Shown: one piece after another, positions 9,720 through 22,017 of the stretch
Layout: every line of letters starts with the position of its first letter
Numbering within the stretch: position 1 is the first letter of the stretch
NCBI GenBank assembly: GCA_006176705.1
Contig: QRFJ01005230.1
Location: 18,560-82,559, forward strand
Direction: 5' to 3'
Source of the DNA: Cocos nucifera
Taxonomy: Eukaryota; Streptophyta; Magnoliopsida; Arecales; Arecaceae
DNA length: 64,000 nucleotides
Position numbers and translations under genes: made by a program
The notes under the pieces: generated by a model
Told to the model about the DNA's origin: nothing
Databases searched by the model: none
The model's input: the letters and a program-made list of their open reading frames with translations, nothing else

Positions 9720-11601
9720 CTGATGGTGCATGGAAGAGAAGGAGAAGTTATATAAGATGAAATCAAAAATCTGCATGGGTATTCCATGGTATGTCTCAGA
9801 TCTACCTTTGTTATTGCTGTGGTTTGGCCAACCGGGGGCAATGGATTGAAGGTGGAGCTGAGAGGATTAATGAAAAGAATTTTTTTCTAGGATAGAAGGT
9901 TTGGGTGCATGATTTGCTGGTCGGTCTTGGTGAAAAGGCTGAGATATATGATGGATGATAGGCAGGGAGTGCTAGAGTATTGCAGTAGTGCTTCTATGGA
10001 GATGCAGGACTGAGAGAGGCTCGGTAATGCAGCAGCTGAGGGAGGTATCTTAATAGAGAGCATTAGCATTCTCTAGAAAGATGGACAGTATGGGGTAGTT
10101 TGATGGATGAAAAGAGGTATCCCAAGGAATAATGGTCGAAGGAAGGCTGAAGAAGTGGCTGTACATCTATCGATATCAAGAAGGTGGAGAAGTAGTCGAG
10201 GATGTATTCAGTGATTCGACCAGAGCATGGATTTGTGGAGCCTTAAGGGTGATGGAGATGGATGATCCTTGGAGGTCCAATAGGCCAGGGCTAGATAGTG
10301 GATCAAGTTTCTTTTGCAAGAGCACCAGAGAGAGTCATGGTTTAGATGGAAGATGGATTGCATGCAGTAAGAGAGGATCCAAATATCTATGGGAGGTGGT
10401 GTCGAGATGAGGTACGGAGTACTAGAGTGCTGCAGTAGTATTTTCCTAGAGGCACGGGGCTGAGAGAGGCTCGATAGTGCAATAGCCTAGGAAGGTATCT
10501 CAGTAGAGAGTGTCAAGAGGCATCTCAAGAAGATCGAAAGCAGGTCTCAGAAAGAGTCAAGGAGTCTTAGGAGCCTCAGGATGAGATAGATAGGTTTGAG
10601 CTCAGGACAGGATTTGAGCTACAATTCCTCTGGATGCAATTGAAGTGATGGCTAGTACAGGGGCAGAAGAGGAGAAGGCTAGGGTGAAAATTTTTTAGGA
10701 TTCGATCACTGAATTTAGAGGAGTTGGATGACCTCCTGTATATTTTGGAAGTGCCCACAGGTTGTGGAGGTATCTAAGATGACTTTGAAGAGGACCGCGG
10801 TGTGCGAAGGGTTCGCAGTGACAGCGATGGTGTATGAGGTGCAACGGCAGGCCCAGCAGTGCAGCATTGGATGATTGGCCTTGAGGGACTCAATGATAGA
10901 GTCAGCTTATGTGACATCAAATGGACTTCAGGTATAGGTGGAGCTTCGAAAGGTGGCTTCATAGGTAAAGAGAAGATTTGGCATGAATTTAGAATGAAGG
11001 GGTGCTAGAGGATCGATGTTCTAGCACCAGCACCGATGATGCACAGTTCTAGGTGGAGCGTCATGTGTAGCTGGATAGGTGTAGCTCTAAGAAGATCATG
11101 TTAGGTGGTACAGTACAGGAATGCTGTAGGTTCTTTAAGAAAGTTTGAGAAAAGTTAATGCAGCTGCTAAGCAGAAGGGATCCTATAATTTTAGGATGAT
11201 GCAAAAAAGTAAGTCAAGATTTTCAATAGTGGAGGCGGTCATCCAAAAGGCCTCAAGGGTGCACAACAGCTGAAGAGGATTGGCGGAGGCGATATTTTCA
11301 AAAGGAGCTATCAAGGTATGCAGGGACAACAGGATTATGTAGGAGGGCATTGCCAAGGGATTTGCCAAGGCTTCGGGCACCAAGATGGAGATTATGAGGA
11401 TTGGTAGTGCTCCCAAGCCTTGGAAGGCCACGAGAGGAGTCAGGGTGTTGACTCTAGGAAGATTAGGACAAGTATGGTCCTAAGGCTAGGATAGAAGTTG
11501 TCCTAGGGAGGAGGTAGTGTGTAGCCTTCCACGGGCTTGAGGTCTAAGTGTTGAGGACCTTGACAGGCTTAGATGGTGCTTCGAAGATCTGGGACACAAG
11601 A
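9701..11601 (+). mobile_element. Internal region of element C, no gag or pol
   Basis: About 1.9 kb lies between the two LTRs. No motif of Gag, protease, integrase, reverse transcriptase or RNase H is visible in any frame. The largest plus frame, 10132-10410, starts MVEGRLKKWLYIYRY and is unrecognised. An internal duplication is present: blocks around 9965-10070 and 10415-10530 share CTGAGAGAGGCTCG and GTAGAGAG.GT.A. With two LTRs and no genes this is a non-autonomous (LARD-like) element that would depend on proteins supplied by another element. Confidence 0.7.
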
Positions 11602-12385
11602 TGGAGCAAGAAACCAAAGCTAGGGAATGAAGACTGCAGAGAAGGATAGTTTCTATAGGTTAGGTTAGCCGACTCAGTCTAAAACTGGATTGGCTAAGTT
11701 TCAGTGAATAGGCCAGATAGAAAGACGCATTTTGGGACTACAGGCTTGGCATGCAACTAGATCAGCTTGATCTAAAATTGAGCCAACCCAGTCTTAAGTT
11801 AGCCGACTTAGTGCTGAGACTGAGCCGGCTCAGTGCACGGGCAGAGTTATGCAAGGGTCTGTTTGGAGCTAGGATGTGGGAACTTATCCTAGGGGTCTTA
11901 AGGCTTGGTTTGAGAGGTCTTAAGGGGGCTAACTCATGTATCGATCAGATTTAGATCCAGGGGATGAGAGCATAGGAGATATGGGTGTACATGGACTCGG
12001 TGAGTGCTTTCATGTAGTGGGTTAGCCAAGGAAGTTTTTGGTCTAGCCTAATGGCTATAGATAAATACATAGATTATATTAGGATTTTTATTGGTGCAAT
12101 GAATATAGATCTTTTCTCCCTTAATCTATCTTCTCTCTTCTCTCTAGTGTTGTTGCCCTAGGTTCTTGAAGAATCCCTGGAGAGAGGGGGCGCCTCCCTC
12201 AAGCCTAAGGAGGGAGGCACCCCAACATAGATCTTGGTGGTGGATCTATGTTATGCTGCCTTAGAGAACATCAAAGATCTCCTGTGGTCCATGCTAAAGA
12301 TCTTAGGTTTTTCGCAACATGGCATCAGAGTGGTACCATGGAACAACAGTTGGTATCAAAGCCAGGTGATGTCATGGTGATGTCA
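11602..12385 (+). mobile_element. 3' LTR of element C
   Basis: Direct repeat of 8848-9700, ending GGTGATGTCA at 12385 where the left copy ends at 9700. The left limit is taken at TGGAGCAAG. The next five bases, CAACA (12386-12390), are the candidate target duplication; the corresponding left bases GAATA (8853-8857) match at three of five positions, so it is not proven. CACTA transposase sequence starts directly to the right. Confidence 0.75.
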
Positions 12386-13750
12386 CAACAATTTCCTCCT
12401 AACTTCTTTAACTCTATCAAGCATCTCATGATTCATCTAGCATATGAAGCTAGGGTGAGGGGTCCAATGCAGTATAGGTGGATGTATCCATTTGAAAGAT
12501 ACATGCACAGTCTCAAGTAGAAAGTAAAAAATAATGTTTGAGTTGAAGGTTCTATTATGGAGGCCGACATAATAGAAGAGATTTCAGATTTCGCTTGACA
12601 CTACTTTAATCTTAGTGTGTAGACCAAGCTGACTCAAGTAGGTCAAAATGATGACAGTGGTGCTAAGGGATCAGAGCAGGAGATCTCAATATTTTTCTAT
12701 CTCGCTCAAGAACTTAGGCTCGTGGTTCGTTGGATTTTCTCCGGTATTGAACTTCGACAGGTAGAGACATATGTTTTGCTAAACTACATGGAGGTCAACC
12801 TATATATCCTGTAAATATCCATCATAATTCTATATCTTTAATCACTTATTTTAGTATACTTATCTTATGCGTGTTTTGGTAATATGATGAGATGCTAAAA
12901 GAAGAAAATCTGAGCATAAGTGATGAAGAAATATCAACACCGCACTCCAAGAACTTTGTATGTTGGTTCCATCAATTGGTCATTTAAGGTAGCAAGTCCA
13001 TACCAAGGAAGCTAAGAGCATTAGGTTATGGGCCTAAGAAATACATGACATGCTATAATGGCTATAATATAAATGATTTCAAATTTCATACCTAGCAATA
13101 TGAAAATTATAAGAGCATAATGAACAATGATGTGTGTATAAAAGGCAGCTAATGGGAAGATAAGCTGGAGAGTGACTACTATGGAATCCTTGAAAAAGTG
13201 ATTAAGATGAGCTATATTGGAGGTAATACTGTTATTCTATTTAAGTGCCAATGGTTCGATACCGACAATGGTATAAAGGTTGATCCACAGTACGAGCTTA
13301 TTAAGATCAAACATGGATCAAAAACTTATGTCAACGACCCATTTGTATTAGCTACATAAGCTTCTTAAGTGTATTAAACTCCTTTTCTATCAAGAAAAAG
13401 AGGAAGAAAAGATTCGTGAGTTGTATGCAAAATTTAGTCTCGAGCCATTCATTACATGCTCGAAGAAGAAGAAGAGTCCTAATTATCAGAATGCTTTCAA
13501 GAGGATGAGATTGTAGGAGTTCATCAATCCTTTGATGATGTGGAATTGGATGCTTTAGGAATACTCCTACGTAAAGATGGCCAGCATGAGGAGGTAGATC
13601 CAACTAAGATTGTTTAAAAAGACAATCCTCCCCAAGAAGAGGAAGAAGAGAAAAAAGAAGAGAAAGAGGTGGAAGAAGAGGAAGAGGAGGAAGAAGAAGA
13701 ATCGAAAGAAGATTCTGAAGGATACCAAACATCTAAAAAGTTTGATAAGT
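12386..13750 (+). pseudogene. TNP2-like CACTA transposase, C-terminal part (DUF4218 and DUF4216)
   Basis: The start reads QQFPPNFFNSIKHLMIHLA then RWMYPFERYMHSLK (12386-12520), a clear DUF4218 block. It is followed by VEGSIMEADIIEE and a YVLLNYMEVN block near 12770. After an AT-rich gap, 12950-13360 reads FVCWFHQ and then DYYGILEKVIKMSY, VILFKCQWFDTDNG and YVNDPFVLAT, the DUF4216 domain. A glutamate/lysine-rich acidic tail follows (13620-13750). In-frame stops occur at several places (e.g. after DDISDFA-like and at LAT-stop-AS), so it is not functional. The catalytic Transposase_21 part is absent. Confidence 0.8.
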
Positions 13751-14299
13751 AGAGCTAAGTATATAATTTTTGGATCATTTTAATTACTTGACTTGCATCA
13801 TTTTAAATCTTACATTACCATCCATAATTATATAATTAATTTGATAAATCTATTTATTTTTATTTTTAGAGAGCATATATCATATCTTCTAAAGGCTAGT
13901 ACATGCTAGTCAAGGATAGAGTTCTCGAGGAGAGAGCAATCGCATGGCTAGTTTTCATGGTTCTACACCTCTCATACCGAACATAAGCTCTAATACTTTA
14001 TATATTCTTATTTATATTATTTTGTTATTTGTTAACTAATATAACATTCTTTATATTAGATTTTTTATGCTTAGGTTTGGAGGATAGTGGGTCACCAGTG
14101 ACCCCATAGTTGCATGTAGTAGCGACTGCCGGTTCTTAGACACAGCATCATGGTTGAGGACCTACCCAACTTGTGGCACCTTTGACTCAATTAGAGGATA
14201 GGTAGATCATCCATAACCAGAGCCGCTCGTAAGTACTACATGCTCAATTAATATGTTTAGAAATTAGTAATTTTAGAGTTAACTGTTATTCTTCGAAAT

Positions 14300-15839
14300 C
14301 AATTTTATAGTACATTCAGAAAGCCTTCAACATCTCATGTCGTTATCGGGATCATATGTCGATTGATGCTGGGCCTGGTGAATGATTTCTTGAGTTGGCC
14401 GTCGGGAGCTCATGATGTAGCCTGGGAGATGTTTCTGGTAAATCAAAACTAGTTTAATTTTTAAATTTCTAATACATTGGTATTTTAATTACATATAAAT
14501 ATATGCTTGCTTCTATCTTGCAGGAGTACTATCGATTCAAGACTCTCTAGAATGAGAAGGTTGGCCATCAGACCTTAGAGAAGGTGGCCATATGGAGGTT
14601 CCAAGATAGCCTTTATAGCCTCAGGAAGTCCGCTATCCAACATTTCGATTCCCAGTCACCATTGGACTTAAGGTCCTTCATGGATCACTGGATGCAGGCA
14701 GACATATGGCAGCCCCTCTATGACCTATGGAGCAGTGAGGAGTACTCTAATAGATAGCAGAGGTCCTAACAAAATCGGACCGTCCAGTAGGATTCGATCA
14801 AGCACACGGGTGGCTCGATCGGCATACATGTTGTGGCCAATAGATTGGTAAGAAAACAATACCAAAATTCTTCACTAGAACTATAAAAACTTTTATATAC
14901 ATATTTTAATTAATTTAATTTTATTATTTATTTATTATAGATATGAAAGTTAGATCATCCATTAGACCAGCTACAGTTATGGTGGGCCACACACCAGTCT
15001 AGGAGGACTGGTGACTGTTTAGATTCTACATTGTAATAGATCACGGCAAGAACTTGAAACTTTATTTATTAATTAAGTTGTTATAGGATCTAATTTTTGT
15101 ATTAGAGCTAATATATTTCTAAACTTTGCAGACACGTTGTATGGGGTACATTGCTGAGAGGTACGATGATGATCCATCTTCTCAGCCCTTCTTTGATCTT
15201 GAGGGATGGTTTAGCACCACCAAAGGAGTGAGTAGGAGTCGGGTCATAGAATTTGGCCACAACTTTGATCCTCCACTACCTCGATATCCTTTGCAATCCT
15301 CATAGGCCTCGACATTCTAGACTTGAAGCAATGTACACATGAAGGAGGTCGTGCAAAGGCTTCTGAGCTAGCGACCTCAAGGCCTCCTAGATGCCATCTA
15401 CGATATGATCATGGAGCTTCTTCAGGACCTGTTACCACACGATCAGCTAGGCTCGTCATCCCAGTCATCATATTAGATAATTATATTATTAAATTTTTTT
15501 ACTTGTTTTAAATTTTTGTATTTAAAAGGTTCGTATATTTAGGTTTGAGTTTAGAAGAGGATCTAGGGGCTAAAAATTTGATCTAACTATCGAATCGATG
15601 GACCGAAGGTGCCTATAGCTCTGTATTATCAAATCAAATATGTAAAAATAATTTATTTGAGAATCAAAGTGTATCAAAAGATATACCTCAATATCGAAAG
15701 ATACATCTCCATATCAAAATCTACTAATATTATTTTATGTTTTTCATTATAGGATGCTGGGACATCCAGCTTTCATCCACCAACTGCTGGAGAAAAGCAT
15801 GAAGAGGAAGAGGCAGGCGATAATGAGGATTGGACCTAA
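14300..15839 (+). pseudogene. Second CACTA gene (Transposase_24 / TNPA-like)
   Basis: The middle part, 14540-14850, reads LRKSAIQHFDSQSPLDLRSF, SSEEYSNR and then IKHTGGSIGIHVVANRL. The H-T-G-G-S-I block is the hallmark of the plant Transposase_24 family. Sequence resuming at 14940 (LDHPLDQLQLWWATHQ) and 15135 (YIAERYDDDP...DLEGWFSTTKG) fits the next exons, with AT-rich intron-like DNA between them. The last exon, 15752-15839, ends EEEEAGDNEDWT and a TAA. The order next to the DUF4216 gene is as in intact CACTA elements. Stops in the main exon make it a pseudogene. Confidence 0.7.
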
Positions 15840-16044
15840 TTTTTTTTAAAAAATATATTATATTTTTTGATATTACTTACAAAAGAATTATATAATTTAT
15901 ATTTTTGATATAATATAATTAATTTTTAATTATCATATTATCTTTGGATTTTAATTATAATAGATATTAGAAACCATAATTCATCATGATTAATTAAAAT
16001 AAATTTTAAAAAATATTATTATTAATTTTTTAAAAAATAAAATT

Positions 16045-16478
16045 AACTATTATCGTCGGTATTAGCGATGAGAATCGCCATCGCTAATAACTATTAGTGA
16101 CGGTATTAGAGACCAAACTATCATCGCTAATATTCTTTAAAATAATTTTTTTATTTTATTTAAAAATTAAAATAATTAGAGTCAATATTAGTATTAGCCA
16201 TAAAATTACCATTGCTAATATTTTTTAAAATTTTTTAAAAAAATTTAAGTTAAATATTAAAAAATAATTAGCAACCAAATTATTCCATCTCTAAAGCCAT
16301 CACTAATAGCCTTATTAGTGACAGCTCATTTTGCCATCACTAATAGTGGCAATTAGTGATAAAAATTTTTTAGATTGGCTTTTACGATGGTATTAGCAAT
16401 GGTAGGGCTATTAACGATGGTGGATGGACTATTAACGATGGTAATTCACTATCACTAATACTCTGAATTCTTATAGTG
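16045..16478. repeat. CACTA subterminal repeats and 3' terminal inverted repeat
   Basis: Short motifs of the form ATTAGCGATG, ATTAGTGACGG and ATCACTAATA recur in both orientations about a dozen times (for example 16060, 16080, 16105, 16310, 16330, 16390, 16425, 16450), ending in TTATAGTG. Such arrays bind the accessory transposase in En/Spm elements. The element ends at 16478. Confidence 0.75.
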
Positions 16479-17461
16479 GGAGTTGATTGTAGTTCAGTGG
16501 TTGAGCCCAGATTATTAGGTGGATCCAATCAAAACTAATTAACCTGTTGATGTCTAAGGTAAATTTGATAGTTTTGACTGATGGACTTTAATTGGGAGCT
16601 ACTCACATAGATGGCATCTATGTTGAGTTAATGGCATATCCCTCCCACCAATTTTACTTACCAAGCCATTTTGGTAAAATTATCTTTTGATTAAATCACT
16701 TGATGATTCAAGCTAATCCATATCAATTAGGTAAATTAGTGTGATTGATTTAGGTTTTCTTCGACTGACTTATCATTGATCTTCTTTGATCTGACTTGAT
16801 GAAGTTAGTGAGAGGATCATAATTAATTGGTCAATCTCTTCTCCATCTTTAAATTACACGTAACATAAATCTTATAAATTATTAGATCCTTAAAAATAAC
16901 AAAGTTATGGGGATAACTGAGTTATAGCCTCCTATTAAGATGGATGGTAATAGATCCAATTATCTAGATAAACATTGAAGGTGCCTTACACCTGATATTC
17001 ATCTACATATTGGAATTACTGTCCATTATATGATGATTAGGTTACACTCTCTGAATGGTGATCAGGTTGGCCAAAGCTTTTCTCGGGCCTGGTCATTGTT
17101 TGTTTGATGCACCGAACTCAGTCATATTAATGGTTGGACCTAACTAGATCTTTCAGTGGAGGCTAAAGCCTACAAAAATGGAGTCTGGGGTAAAATAATT
17201 TACTAGAAGTTATTTGAAGAAACAATTGATTAAAAACCTACTCATAGATACATATGGGTTGGCCAGAGCTTTTCTCGGGCCTATTTGTAGTCTATGTGGA
17301 TTCTAGTACCCACTAAGAAGTTAGTGTAATTTCTTGAATTAGAGATAGAGGCAATCAATTTGTATAAAATAATGGAAGAAGCTTTATACTAAAGTTCAAG
17401 TCTTTAGGATTAAATAATTTATATACTAATAAGATCTTTGTTTTCCTTTTAGTTAAAAAGA
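16479..17461 (+). mobile_element. Probable leader of copia element K; no gene
   Basis: This non-coding stretch runs from the CACTA end to the K gag start. It carries a 25-bp motif twice, GGTTGGCC(A)AAGCTTTTC at 17065-17090 and GGGTTGGCCAGAGCTTTTC at 17256-17282, each followed by TCGGGCCT. No LTR matching 21035-22017 is recognisable here, so the 5' LTR of K seems lost. Confidence 0.5.
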
Positions 17462-20400
17462 ATGGCTAGCATTTTGTCACTCCGTTCACTGTTGAACAGT
17501 AACAAGCTTATAGGACCTAATTTTGATAATTGGTATCAAAATTTAAGAGTTGTTCTAGAGCATGAGCAAATCCTATATGTTCCTACGAATCTGACATCTA
17601 AGGAGCCTACTTTGAATGCTCATGGTGTGATCCAAGGCACTTACTAGAAGTGGCTTAATGATTGCACCAAGGTGCATTGTATTATGTGAGCTACGATGAA
17701 TGAGAAGTTCAGTCATAAGTTTAAGGATGCTTAACTAAAGGAAATGATTCAAGTATTGAATGAGTCCTTTGTTACTCTTGGAGAAAAGATGCATCATGTT
17801 GGGGTGTCTCAGTCTCTTTAGAATGAGAAGTACATTGCTAACCTAAGTCAGGCAGACTGAAAGAGGAATTGTCCTCTTGATCCAAATAGGTTGAACAAGA
17901 GAGAAGCAAGGAGTTGCTGATCAAAGTTGTTATATGATAATACCTTATAATTTTTCTATTTGTGATACTACTATCTAGGTATTAGATACCAAAAGTTCAG
18001 TTCATACATGCAATTCATTGCATGGACTTTAGGTTAGTAGAAAGTTTGTGAACAACAAAAAATTTTTGAATATTGAAGATGAAAATAATATTCCAGTCCT
18101 AGCATTAGAAATTATTGAGCTTATTTTCAAAACATATAATATCATTTTAAGTGATTGTCACTATTGTTCATCCTTTATGATGAATATAATATCTATAGAT
18201 CTTTTGGCCTAAGATGGTTATTTTTTATCAATAAAATTTTTTTTATGATATCATTATAAATAATATTTCAATAATGCATGGATAATTAAGAAATGGTATT
18301 TATATTTTATTATAGCTTGTTAGTGTAATGTACATGTCAAATAGATGCCCAAAACTAGGTAATATAACTGATGTCTATCTTTGGCACATCGATTCAGTCA
18401 TATAAACAAGAATAGGATCAACAGGTTAGTCAAGGAGGAAATTCTTGACATCAATGATTCTGAATCATTAAAGACCTATGAGTCCTACCTTCTTGGAAAG
18501 ATGACTAAGTCACCCTTTATTGGAAAGGATGAATGGACCAATGATATTCTGAATCTAGTACATAGTGATGTAAGTAGACCAATGAATACTTGTGCAAGAG
18601 ATGGGTATTACTACTTCATTACATTTACTAACAACTTATCTAGGTATTGGTATGTCTATCTAATGATGAGTAAATCAGAATCATTTAAAATATTCAAATG
18701 ATATCGTAATGAGGTAAAAAAAAACTTGGAAAGAATATTAAAATTCTTTGATCAGATTAAGGAGGTGAATACCTTTTCAATGAGTTTTTAACATATCTAG
18801 AAGAGAATTTGATTTTCTCTCAATGGACCTCTCCTAGAATACCACAACATAATGGGGTGTCAGAAAGGAGGAATCGAACTCTGTTGGATATGGTTTGATC
18901 CATGATGGGATTTGCACGTCTGTCAATTTTTTTTTGGGATTATACACTTGAGACTGCTTGTTTTGTTCTGAATAATATTCTGAGCAAATCTATTACAAAG
19001 ACTCTATATAAGATATGGATTGGGCATAAGCCAACACTCTCTCACCTTAGAATTTAGGATTGTCCGATTTATGTAAAATATTTATAAATAGATAAACTTG
19101 GATCTAGGTCTGAAAGATGCTTGTTCATAGGATATCCTAAGAAAACTAGGGGATATTACTTCTATCTTGCTGAAGAACAAAGGATGTTCGTTAATAATAA
19201 AATAGTCTTTTTAGAAAAAAATTTCTTAAAGAAGGAACTGCTGCCTCTAAAGTTGAACTTGGTGAAGTTTGATAGGTAAAAGAATCAACACAAGTAGTTG
19301 AATCTAAATAAGATTTGATTAGATCAAATTCGAAGCCCAATATACCTGCACCCTTAAGGCAATCCGGTAGAGTACCACATTAGTCGAACTGATACTATGA
19401 TTTCTTGATCCAGGAAGGTGATCCTATCGAGCTCGATGACAATGATGAGGATCCAATCACCTGCATGGATGCAATGTAGAGATCTAACTTTGATAAATTG
19501 CTTGAAGCCATGAAATCCAAAATAGAGTCTATGAAGATCAATGATGTTTAGACATTAGTTGATCCACCTGAAGGGATAAAACTCATTGGGTGTAAGTGGG
19601 TCTTCAAAAGAAAAGAAGCATAGATGGAATGATGGAGACCTATAAAGTCCATCTGGTTGCTAAGAGGTTTCATTAACATCATAGTATAGACTATGATGAG
19701 ACATTTTCTCCTATGGCAATGCTTAAGTTCATTCAGATTATGCTTGTGATAGCAGCATATTTGGACTGAAATCTGGCAAATGGATGTGAAGACAGCTTTT
19801 CTAAATGGAGAGCTAAACAAAGAGATGTATATGATACAACCTGAAGGATTCACATCCATAGATGATTTTAAGGTGTGCAAACTTCAGAGATCCACTTATG
19901 GATTGAAGCAGGCATCTTGAAGTTGGAACATATATTTTGATAAGACAATCAGAATGTATGATTTTATTAAAAATGGAGAAGAACTCTACATATACAAGTG
20001 GGCTAATGGTTCTGTGGTTGTATTTCTTGTATTGTATATGGATGATATTCTCCTAATCGAGAATGACGTTTCTACATTATAGGGAATAAACATTTGGCTA
20101 TTGTTATAATTTTCTGTGAAGAATTTAGGAGAAGCATCCTACATCCTAGGAATGAGGATCTATAGAGATACATCTGAAAGGTTGCTTAGATTGTCCCAGT
20201 CCATATACATTGATACTGTATTGAAGTGGTTCAGCATGAAGAATTTCAAGAAGGGCTATCTTTCGATAGATCATGAAATTTCTCTTTCAAAGAAGGATTA
20301 TCCAACAACCCCTCAAGAGAGAGAGCGTATGAGTAGAATTCTATATACCTTGGCAGTGGGTTCTATCATATATGCCATGATATGTACGAGACCAGATGTG

Positions 20401-21034
20401 GCATACTCACTAGGGATAGTGAGCAGATACTAGTCTGATCCAGGAGAGAACCATTGGAAGATTGTGAAAACTATCTTTAAGTATTTAAAAAGTACTAAGG
20501 ATCAGTGGCTCATTTATGGAGAATTAGATTTAAAACTTATAATGTTTACAAACTCTAGTTTTTTATTTGATCATAATGATAGCAAGAGTATGTTGGGATA
20601 CATATTTATCCTAAACGGTGGAGTAGTTTGCTAAAACATTTTCAAATAGCATATTGTGGCCAACTCAATTTGTGAGATGGAGTACATCGCAACATCCGAT
20701 GCTACAAAGAAAACTATGTGGCTAAGAAAATTTATCATCAAGCTTCGAGTGGCATCCTTCCTTAATGATCCAGTTATGCTCTACAATGACAGTACTCGAG
20801 CCATTGCTCAGATGAAAGAATCAAAGGCACATTAGCAGACGAAGCATATTCTTCATCACTACCACCTAATCTAGGAGATTGTGGATCAAGATGATGTCAA
20901 TCTTCAGAAGATCGACGAAAAGGAAAACCTAGCCAAACCATTCACTAAAGCCCTTGTGGTCAAGAAGTTTGATGATCACAAGTCGAAGATGGATATACGA
21001 TACTGTATCGATTGACATTAGTTCAAGTAGAAGT
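17462..21034 (+). pseudogene. Ty1/copia gag-pol polyprotein of element K, degenerate
   Basis: The domains follow copia order. Gag starts MASILSLRSLLNSNKLIGP at 17462 and reaches NWYQNLR...LEHEQILYVP before the first stop at 17645. The protease block reads LDTKSSVHTCNSLHG (17975-18020), the GAG-pre-integrase block reads LWHIRFSHINKNRINRL (18380), and integrase starts with LVHSDVSRP (18558). Reverse transcriptase has VKTAFLNGEL (19790), YGLKQA (19897) and a YMDDILLI active site (20035), so the catalytic aspartates survive locally. The conserved block MKNLGEASYILGMRIYRD follows (20116), then MICTRPDVAYSLG (20379). RNase H-like sequence runs to about 21015. Dozens of stops and frameshifts are present. 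The 5' LTR is missing; the 3' LTR begins at 21035 after a weak purine tract. Confidence 0.9.
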
Positions 21035-22017
21035 TGTTGGAAATTATGATCCAAAATCAATTATCAGCCTATTAACGGTTGAGCTAACTTATATAAATAT
21101 ATATAAATTAAATATTAATAAATGTTATTTGACTTATTCATCATAAATGTGCATCTTCTTTTAACGAACTCCTATGTTATGATGAAATCCTTAGGACTAT
21201 TTAAAATGGATAAAGAAGGATTTCTCATTTAGTGCTTAAACTTGTTTGCGATCAAATGATACATCATTAAAAAGGATGATGATGTTTATCAAGTAGAGGT
21301 CATTGTATGCTATGTTGGTTGGTTATCCTCGTAACCAAGAAGTATGTAGCACCGATATGGCATACAGGTAAGAGGTAGGGTACATCATCACCAAACAGTG
21401 ACTCATCTATTGAGTGCTTTGTTGTCAAGAGCAACTCATAAAGGGTATGGACATGAGTATCCCTTAGACCTGAGATTATCATGGTGACTTGTAAGCAACT
21501 CACCGTGCTTTGGTACTGGACTATTTGCATTTCTAATGCAGTGATAGAAAGTTACTAAGTACAGTCAAGTACTTATGAAGTCTATGTGTAAGTCAAGATG
21601 GGATTGACCCCTTCGAACTACTAAAGATAATGTATCACTATATTTTAATTTAGTAAAGCCTTGGCCAGGGCAATCCATGTGATAGATTTGACAGGTTGAA
21701 ATACAATGTGGATGACTAGATCAGGGTTGACAGCAAATGCTAGGTCATCTTGAGCGTTTAGGGTTAAAGAGATGAAATATTAGGTAATCATACACCAAGA
21801 TTCTTGAATATTGCTTTGCAGTTATTCGACCTATCCAGACATCGGGAACCATTGCTAGTTGGTATCTTCAATTAATATAGAAAACTATTTCTATGCTACC
21901 GACTTAGTGTTCAAACCTATGGAGTCACGCACTAAGTCAAATAAAGTAGGAAGAAATTGGCCTAAAGTCTATATGTTCAATTTAGAAGTATGAGACTTAA
22001 TTAAGTGTATGGATTTA
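21035..22017 (+). mobile_element. 3' LTR of copia element K, first part
   Basis: It begins TGTTGGAAATTATGATCC just after the end of the RNase H region and continues until interrupted by element B1. The last five bases, ATTTA (22013-22017), recur at 35322-35326 where the LTR resumes. It carries no gene; the minus frame 21300-21530 is chance. Confidence 0.8.

Larger units (their letters stand above)
12386..16478 (+). mobile_element. CACTA (En/Spm) DNA transposon, 5'-truncated
   Basis: Two decayed transposase genes lie in the usual CACTA order, followed by a subterminal repeat region and a terminus reading TTATAGTG at 16471-16478, the CACTATAA terminal inverted repeat read backwards. The 5' terminus and the first part of the transposase are missing: the DUF4218 part begins right at the edge of LTR-C, so LTR-C or a deletion removed the rest. 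The elements belong to the cut-and-paste superfamily with 3-bp target duplications; only one side is available here. Confidence 0.85.

Noticed and set aside
10132..10410. 92-codon frame in element C considered as gag
   Set aside because: No zinc knuckle, Gag domain or neighbouring Pol motif is visible; left unassigned.
13620..13740. Glutamate-rich stretch considered as a separate acidic protein
   Set aside because: It follows the DUF4216 domain in order and is best read as the acidic tail of the CACTA transposase.
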